Shown here: positions 58,679-64,000 of the stretch, piece after piece
How the letters are laid out: each line of letters opens with the position of its first letter
Position numbering within the stretch: the stretch's first letter is position 1
Assembly: GCA_964555295.1 (NCBI GenBank)
Contig: CAZKRL010000009.1
Span: 1 to 64,000 of the forward strand
Source: CAZKRL01 sp964555295
Lineage (GTDB): Bacteria; Bacteroidota; Bacteroidia; Flavobacteriales_D; Sanyastnellaceae
Length of the DNA: 64,000 bases
Direction of reading: 5' to 3'
Notes under the pieces: generated by a model
What the model saw: the letters and a program-made list of their open reading frames with translations, nothing else
Told to the model about the DNA's origin: nothing
The model's database searches: none
Translations under genes and position numbers: made by a program

Positions 58679-58802
58679 ACGGCATTTTTTATGTCACTGC
58701 GGAATCATTTCGGGTTAGTTACCGGTGCTTTATTTCCCCTGAATACCAGCGCTGTCAAAATCGGTCAATAGTTAAGCCGACATCTTGTATAATTTTACCA
58801 CA

Positions 58803-60071
58803 TTGAGCAAAGATTGGGCTAAAGTGAATAATCAAGAACAAATCCATTGGCGCAAACGCGTTGAGGCCGAACTCAAAGGCAAATCCTTTGATTCACTTAT
58901 TCAAAGGATTGGTGAACAGGAAATTCAGCCTATGTATTTCGACCATGAACACATCGCGCCGAGCAATGCTCAAAATGCTTGGCATATTCATGAGGAATTC
59001 ACTGGTACCGATGCCAAAGGCCTGAATGCTCAGATATTACTTGCTCTTCAGGGAGGTGCACAATCCATTGGTATTCCTTACATAGCTGGCGAAATGCACC
59101 AACTGCTGAAGGATGTTTTTGTTGAATATGTGCAAGTTCATTTGCGTGGTGTTTCTGATTTTCATGCGTGCTTGAAGGAAATGGCAGACCTTCTGAAACA
59201 ACGGCAACTGAATTATAATGCATGGCAAGGTAGCTTAGATGTTAACCCGGTTCAGTGCAACAGTGCTGCCATTCAGGAGTTGCATGACAACTGGAAGAAC
59301 ACCTTCACCCGTGTACGTTTTTTTGCCATCGATAGCTCAGCCATTCACGACACCGGGGTAGATCCAACTGCTGAGCTGGTGCATTTGCTATGGCATTCAA
59401 ATGTTGCTCTCGATGCACTTACAAACGCAGGATTATCCACCGATGACGCCTCTGCTATGATGCACTGGCGCATGGGTATTGGCACCGACTTTATCACCGA
59501 AACCGCCAAGTTTCGGTCATGGAGAGTATTGTGGGACGCACTCATCCGCGCCTATCATCCGCAACACAACTGTTCCGCTCATACCATTGTGCATGCCCAT
59601 ATGAGCAGCGCTGAATACTCATTACGCGATACCCACAACAACCTATTGCGTATTTCTACTGCAGTATTATCAGCTGCGCTCGGCGGTGCGCAATTCATCT
59701 CAGCGGATGCATACACGCAACTCAGCGCAGAAGTAAGTGCAGGCGATCGCAGGATCACGCGCAACATTCAACATCTCCTGATTGAAGAGGGCTCGATGAA
59801 TCAATACCTCGATGCTGCCGACGGTGCTCATTATTTTGAAGCAACAACGGAAGCGTTGGCTCATGAAGCATGGTCAAGATTCAAATTCATCGTGCAACAG
59901 GGAGAAGATGCACTGTACGCATACCTCAATGAATCGGCGTGGCGACGAAAAGAAGAAATTCTCACCGGAAAACATGTCGTTGTGGGCAGTAATAAATACA
60001 TCGATTCATCTAAAAAAATTTCAGCCACACCAGAGGCCACACATATTTCCGCGGTGGCAGAACGAACATGA
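58803..60071 (+). CDS. mutA: Methylmalonyl-CoA mutase small (beta) subunit
   Basis: 422 residues from TTG at 58803 (MSKDWAKVNNQEQ); the frame is also open from TTG at 58785. A TAATTTTA-type box lies between the two TTGs, 5 nt before the later one, which favours 58803. MutA-like TIM barrel: WRKRVEAELKGKSFDSLI, then the region around WRVLWDALIRAYHPQHN and RDTHNNLLRISTAVLSAALGGAQFIS, GSMNQYLDAADGAHYFEATTEALA. The small subunit lacks the cobalamin domain and is shorter than the ~620 residues of many homologues. The large subunit mutB is not adjacent. Its stop overlaps the mutS2 ATG (ATGA). Confidence 0.88.
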   Translation: MSKDWAKVNNQEQIHWRKRVEAELKGKSFDSLIQRIGEQEIQPMYFDHEHIAPSNAQNAWHIHEEFTGTDAKGLNAQILLALQGGAQSIGIPYIAGEMHQLLKDVFVEYVQVHLRGVSDFHACLKEMADLLKQRQLNYNAWQGSLDVNPVQCNSAAIQELHDNWKNTFTRVRFFAIDSSAIHDTGVDPTAELVHLLWHSNVALDALTNAGLSTDDASAMMHWRMGIGTDFITETAKFRSWRVLWDALIRAYHPQHNCSAHTIVHAHMSSAEYSLRDTHNNLLRISTAVLSAALGGAQFISADAYTQLSAEVSAGDRRITRNIQHLLIEEGSMNQYLDAADGAHYFEATTEALAHEAWSRFKFIVQQGEDALYAYLNESAWRRKEEILTGKHVVVGSNKYIDSSKKISATPEATHISAVAERT

Positions 60072-62152
60072 TCATCACCGACGATCAATCGCTGCTCGAC
60101 CTTGAGTTCGACGAACTACGTGAAATGCTGCGCACCTTTTGCCAGCAACCCACTGCACAACGGAGGGCAGAAGCGCTAAGACCCCTGCGCGATTTCAAAA
60201 TCCTCAAGAATGATCTGCTGCTCCTGAATGAATATGCTGGCGTGCGCAACCTCTTGCCAACCTTACATTTTGAGGAACTCGAGCCCGATCTCAATCTCCT
60301 TCAAATGCGCGACAGCGTCTTGAATGAAGATGGCTTTTATCGCATTGACCTGGCAGCAAGAATGATCATTACCATGCATGAGTCGTTGCAGGGTATTGAA
60401 CTGGCATCGAACCTGAAAGAATTCATTGAAGCCGTTGCGCCTGAGCCAGCAATTCGTGAAATGCTCAATGCAGTATTCGATGCGAAATGGCAGGTGAAAG
60501 ACCAGGCGTCACCGGAGCTCGTCGGAATTCGCGACAACATACTTCAAGTGCGCCGTCAGATCTCCAAGAATTTCAGCAAGGCAATGAAGGAATGTGCATC
60601 GCGCGGTTTCCTTGCTGATACCGGCGAAGCGTTTTTACACAATCGCAGAGTGCTGGCCATTTTCACCACACACAAACGAAAGGTGGCCGGCGTGGTGATG
60701 GGCTCCAGCAATACCGGTGCTCTCACCTATATCGAGCCCGAGGTCAATGTTGCCCTCAATTTCGAATTGGAATCCCTGCAAGACGACGAACGACGGGAGA
60801 TTCGTCGCATCCTGAAAAAGCTCACAGATCGCATGCGACAGTATGCACCACTACTGCGCAGCTACCAAAAATTTTTGGTTGAATTAGACTTTCTCCAAGC
60901 ACGCGCACGCCTGGCCGCTGAGATGGAAGCCACACTGCCAGATCTCGCCGATGAAACTGTCATTGATCTCATAAATGCCTTTCATCCGTTGCTGAAAATG
61001 AAGAATATGGCAGCAGGAAAAATCACCATCCCGCAACACATTTCTCTTGATCGCAGTCGCAGAATGCTAGTAATATCAGGGCCCAATGCCGGTGGTAAGT
61101 CTATCACATTGAAAACCGTAGGACTGTTACAATTGATGTTACAATGCGGACTTCTCGTGCCAGTATCTCCGGGAAGTAAAATGTGTTTCTTCTCTCTCGT
61201 GCTTAGCGATATTGGTGACCATCAGAGTATTGAGAATCAACTCTCCACCTACAGTTACAGATTGAAGCGCATGAAGTTTTTTCTGGAACAATGCCACAAA
61301 CGCACACTCATTCTCCTGGATGAATTCGGCACCGGAAGCGATCCTGACCTCGGTGGTGCACTCGCAGAAGTTTTCTTTACTGAACTCTACGCAAAAAAAT
61401 CTTTCGGTGTCATCACCACACACTATGGGAACATCAAACTCTGCGCGGCCCGATTGCCTCAGGCCGTAAACGGCTGCATGCTCTTTAATACGCAATCCCT
61501 GGAGCCAACCTATACACTATCGACCGGACAACCCGGCAGTTCATTCACGTTCGAGGTGGCCACCATCAATGGAATTCCAGAATCTTTGATTGAACGTGCA
61601 AGAAAACTTCTCAGCGCACAAAAGGTAGAGATGGACCGGATGCTAAGCTCATTACAGGAGGAACGATCGCGCCTTGCCGAAGAAACACAGAACGCCGTGT
61701 CTGCAGGTGAAGTGGCCGGAGCTGCGATTGAAGAATATGAGGCAATGCGTTCACGTCTCGAAGAAAAATTGGAACGACAACAGATTACCATCGAACGCAA
61801 CAATAAGTTTTTGCATCATGGCAGAAAGATGGCCGAGTTTATCGATGCATACCGACTTGCCGGAAAGAATAAAGAACTGCTCGATGCTATCAAGAAATAC
61901 GTCGCGATGGAGAAGACCAAAAAGGAAGATGAGAAGCGAAGTCAGGCCATTGTGAAAAAAGCGAAGGAGCAAACCGAGAAACGAAAACAACTCAAACGCA
62001 ATCGTGAGGCGGTGAAAGTGGGTGCAACGGTGCGATTGGAAAACACCAAACAAGTGGGTACTGTAATGGACATTGATAAAGGCATTGCCACTGTTGCTAT
62101 CGGCAACTTCAAAACCAAAGTGGATGTCAACCGATTGATTGCTCTTCCTTGA
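60068..62152 (+). CDS. MutS2-family ATPase lacking the Smr domain
   Basis: 694 residues. MutS core and clamp (~1-300), then the ATPase domain with Walker A ISGPNAGGKSITLKT, LSDIGDHQSIENQLSTYS and Walker B LILLDEFGTGSDPDLGGALAE. A coiled-coil region (~510-640) and a KOW-like end (VKVGATVRLENTKQVGTVMDIDKGIATVAIGNFKTKV) follow. Typical MutS2 (about 780 residues) ends in an endonuclease Smr domain; none is present here and the stop is followed directly by the convergent gene. MutS2 acts on branched DNA or on stalled/collided ribosomes; loss of Smr would leave the ATPase/clamp only. ATGA overlap with mutA. Confidence 0.92.
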   Translation: MIITDDQSLLDLEFDELREMLRTFCQQPTAQRRAEALRPLRDFKILKNDLLLLNEYAGVRNLLPTLHFEELEPDLNLLQMRDSVLNEDGFYRIDLAARMIITMHESLQGIELASNLKEFIEAVAPEPAIREMLNAVFDAKWQVKDQASPELVGIRDNILQVRRQISKNFSKAMKECASRGFLADTGEAFLHNRRVLAIFTTHKRKVAGVVMGSSNTGALTYIEPEVNVALNFELESLQDDERREIRRILKKLTDRMRQYAPLLRSYQKFLVELDFLQARARLAAEMEATLPDLADETVIDLINAFHPLLKMKNMAAGKITIPQHISLDRSRRMLVISGPNAGGKSITLKTVGLLQLMLQCGLLVPVSPGSKMCFFSLVLSDIGDHQSIENQLSTYSYRLKRMKFFLEQCHKRTLILLDEFGTGSDPDLGGALAEVFFTELYAKKSFGVITTHYGNIKLCAARLPQAVNGCMLFNTQSLEPTYTLSTGQPGSSFTFEVATINGIPESLIERARKLLSAQKVEMDRMLSSLQEERSRLAEETQNAVSAGEVAGAAIEEYEAMRSRLEEKLERQQITIERNNKFLHHGRKMAEFIDAYRLAGKNKELLDAIKKYVAMEKTKKEDEKRSQAIVKKAKEQTEKRKQLKRNREAVKVGATVRLENTKQVGTVMDIDKGIATVAIGNFKTKVDVNRLIALP

Positions 62153-64000
62153 CTGCCCGAAGTGAGCCCTTACCTTCTTTGTATCTATGTCGAATGGCCA
62201 TAGTGGTACCAATCACCATGATCAAACAACCGATCCATAATACATTGATCTGGGGAAAGACTTGTGCAGTCATGATAAGCATGTCCTTCTCCGAAGAGCT
62301 GTGACGTTGCACGGTAAGTTCCAGTCCGCCTGCCTTTTCTGCAAGAGAAAACAACATATTGAATCGCTCTGATTTTATTGGATAGACAAATGGAATGGAG
62401 TCACCGTAATAAATGATGGGTATCGTGAGCGGATCAGTGTTGATACCATCTGTGATGCTTGCAAATGCCCGCTTGCCTTTCACTCCCTCGGGCAATCCGG
62501 CCGGTATAGAATCTATATTGACCAAACTATCGATGCGCAATGTGACCAGCTCCGTAAGCCGTATGTCGGTATTCATTGTTACGGTTGCCGTGCGCGGTTC
62601 GAGATATCCCAATGAGTCCTTCTTCAACTCATCCACCTCCGTGTGTTTGATGAATGTGTATAGATCATGACCGAGAGAATGAGCGATGCTTGGTTCACGG
62701 CTATTTCCTTTAGGAGAAATGAGCACTGAAGGCTCAAGTACAAAAGCACGTTCTCCCGGTACGCCCGGTGTCCACGGCTTAATTGTGCTCATCTGTTTTT
62801 GGGAAATCTCTGCTGAGCTCACCTCGGTCCACAAACTGTCATCCGCCGCATCTTCCAGAAACGATTCGCCTGCGATGTGGGTTTTCTTGGCTCTGAACAA
62901 GGCACCGAAAACCGTAACATAATCGCCCATTTCATACTGAATGGGCTTGACATCGAAATATTCTACCGTGCAATAAACCCGCTCACCACGCTTCACCTTT
63001 TCCTTGTAATGAACGAAGTACGGCCCCATCGATAGAGTGTCGCCCTGCAAGAGAATCATATCCTGATTGTTCTTGAATTCTTCATTGAGCTCTGAAACAT
63101 TGCCACGTTGATTGCGTGAGATAAAGTATCCCTGCCAAGTGCTGATCAAAGCCCCCAAAATCACTAGGGCAAAGCCCACGTGCGCAACACTCGCTCCCAT
63201 GAGATCAAAGCGACCTTTCAAAAATTTCCAGGCAAAGTGAGCATTGGCAATAACGGCAAGAATGCATGCCCAAGCGAGCATAAATAGTGGAATATGAAAT
63301 GTGCCTTCCTCTATCCACCAGGCAAACACCGCAGAGAGCAAGGCAGATATTATCAATGACGGCAGGATTTTTTTTGCAAAATCACGGAAAGGGGTATCGC
63401 GATATCGCAGATATTGACCGATTGAAATCACCAGAAATAGAAGGAAGGCGAGCGGCACCTGAATGCGATGGTAAACATCAAATCTTTCTTTATCCCCGGG
63501 AGCTGAGAACTTGTGCTCGGCCAAACGCTTCATCCAGTTCCAACCCGTGGATTCATGCAATGCTGCGAACATGTTCTCAAACGGTACGAGGAAGATATTG
63601 CCCACGTTGACCGAGGTAACTACTGTGATGTGGATAGCAGATAGCACGAGTATCAAAGCCCCAATGAACATCCAAAACTCACGGCTCCAAAGCGCTTCTT
63701 CTTGTTGTGCTGGCTCACGGAATACTTTTCGATAGGCCATGAATATCATCACTAGTGATGCCAACAAAAAGATGATGGTCAGGGCAGGGATCCAGGTTCC
63801 TTCACCCGGTAAGGCATCCTTTTCAGGCATGATATCGGTGGTAAGTAAATTGCCGAGCGCCGCGAGCAACAAGACCATGCAAAGTCCCAGGTAACCGGTT
63901 CGCCAGTGCTTCAATGGAAAAATCAACCATGTGGCAAGAGCCACAAAGAACAAGAGATAAACCAGCAATTGTGCCAGTATACCGCTATCCACGAAGGAGT
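62127..64000 (-). CDS. CcmF/CcsA-type cytochrome c assembly protein (5'-partial)
   Basis: At least 623 residues; the frame is open to the right edge, where the codons read S-F before VDSGILAQLLVYLLFF. In Bacteroidota CcsA/CcmF proteins this follows RSGVLG…SVHSF, so the upstream half, including the haem-handling WWD motif, is outside the window and the GTG at 63992 is not the start. Many membrane helices (about 8 here) surround a large periplasmic domain (~330-580; YFVHYKEKVKRGERVYCTVEYFD). The protein delivers and ligates haem to apocytochrome c. It overlaps mutS2 at its 3' end by 26 nt. Confidence 0.88.
   Translation of the reverse strand, partial: SFVDSGILAQLLVYLLFFVALATWLIFPLKHWRTGYLGLCMVLLLAALGNLLTTDIMPEKDALPGEGTWIPALTIIFLLASLVMIFMAYRKVFREPAQQEEALWSREFWMFIGALILVLSAIHITVVTSVNVGNIFLVPFENMFAALHESTGWNWMKRLAEHKFSAPGDKERFDVYHRIQVPLAFLLFLVISIGQYLRYRDTPFRDFAKKILPSLIISALLSAVFAWWIEEGTFHIPLFMLAWACILAVIANAHFAWKFLKGRFDLMGASVAHVGFALVILGALISTWQGYFISRNQRGNVSELNEEFKNNQDMILLQGDTLSMGPYFVHYKEKVKRGERVYCTVEYFDVKPIQYEMGDYVTVFGALFRAKKTHIAGESFLEDAADDSLWTEVSSAEISQKQMSTIKPWTPGVPGERAFVLEPSVLISPKGNSREPSIAHSLGHDLYTFIKHTEVDELKKDSLGYLEPRTATVTMNTDIRLTELVTLRIDSLVNIDSIPAGLPEGVKGKRAFASITDGINTDPLTIPIIYYGDSIPFVYPIKSERFNMLFSLAEKAGGLELTVQRHSSSEKDMLIMTAQVFPQINVLWIGCLIMVIGTTMAIRHRYKEGKGSLRAVKEEQSIG

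Noticed and set aside
63985..63992. GTG at 63992 as true start of the CcmF/CcsA gene
   Set aside because: The frame is open to the edge and the S-F codons before it continue the conserved SVHSF motif, so the gene is cut by the window.

Overview
The window is chromosomal DNA of a member of the Bacteroidota, most probably a Flavobacteriales-like environmental bacterium. The evidence is the fused LpxC-FabZ gene, type IX secretion (T9SS) sorting domains of both types, a PorP/SprF-family protein, HU-CCDC81/SPOR and DUF3098/DUF4301 genes, and promoter boxes of the TAnnTTTG class. Shine-Dalgarno sequences are almost absent except before rpsU. I see no rRNA, tRNA, CRISPR array, insertion sequence or prophage. 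Apart from the left 13 kb, this is ordinary core genome with dense operons, many 1-4 nt overlaps and several GTG/TTG starts.

Layout. 1-12,900 (all minus strand) is a surface-protein locus. It holds a small secreted protein of unknown function translationally coupled to a 2,553-residue modular repeat protein, then a 1,100-codon gene split by two in-frame TAA codons, then the start of a SprB-repeat protein with perfect 198-bp tandem repeats that runs off the left edge. 13,386-15,417 (plus) has rpsU, xerC-type recombinase, hpf and slyD. 15,482-21,338 (minus) has a YebC-family gene, a lipoprotein, thyA-folA, purK, and a four-gene rhodanese/thioredoxin operon. 21,491-27,901 (plus) has purH, a TonB-dependent receptor coupled to kdsB, an HU/SPOR membrane protein and a HAD phosphatase. 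27,924-33,115 has envelope genes: a polyprenyl-type glycosyltransferase, an outer-membrane barrel, DUF3098-uppP, a WaaE-like glycosyltransferase and a DUF5819/HTTM membrane pair. 33,096-38,230 (minus) is a periplasmic folding operon of three PPIase/SurA-like genes, followed by a separately promoted moxR. 38,352-42,309 has guaB, a small secreted protein, and a sugar aminotransferase/sugar-phosphate transferase pair. 42,470-47,181 is a T9SS type-B adhesin coupled to a PorP/SprF-family protein. 47,219-52,708 (minus) has an MBOAT/SGNH-like acylation pair, algH with a T9SS-exported subtilase, and an orphan RelE-like gene. 52,896-55,743 is the lipid A operon lpxC/fabZ-lpxA with an ABC ATPase. The right end holds DUF4301 with an HPt protein, galE, methylmalonyl-CoA mutase small subunit, a MutS2 lacking its Smr domain, and a CcmF/CcsA-type cytochrome c assembly gene cut by the right edge.

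Together the genes point to a Gram-negative cell that invests heavily in the envelope: lipid A and Kdo supply, undecaprenyl recycling, outer-membrane protein folding, surface glycan building and modification, and T9SS-exported adhesins and a protease. The observations I consider most worth checking are the doubly interrupted surface gene with its otherwise intact frame, the identical FHE-stop tails on two neighbouring giant proteins that lack any recognisable T9SS domain, and a recurring arrangement in which the promoter -7 box TAnnTT(T/C)G ends only 4-6 nt before the start codon, which predicts leaderless or nearly leaderless mRNAs.
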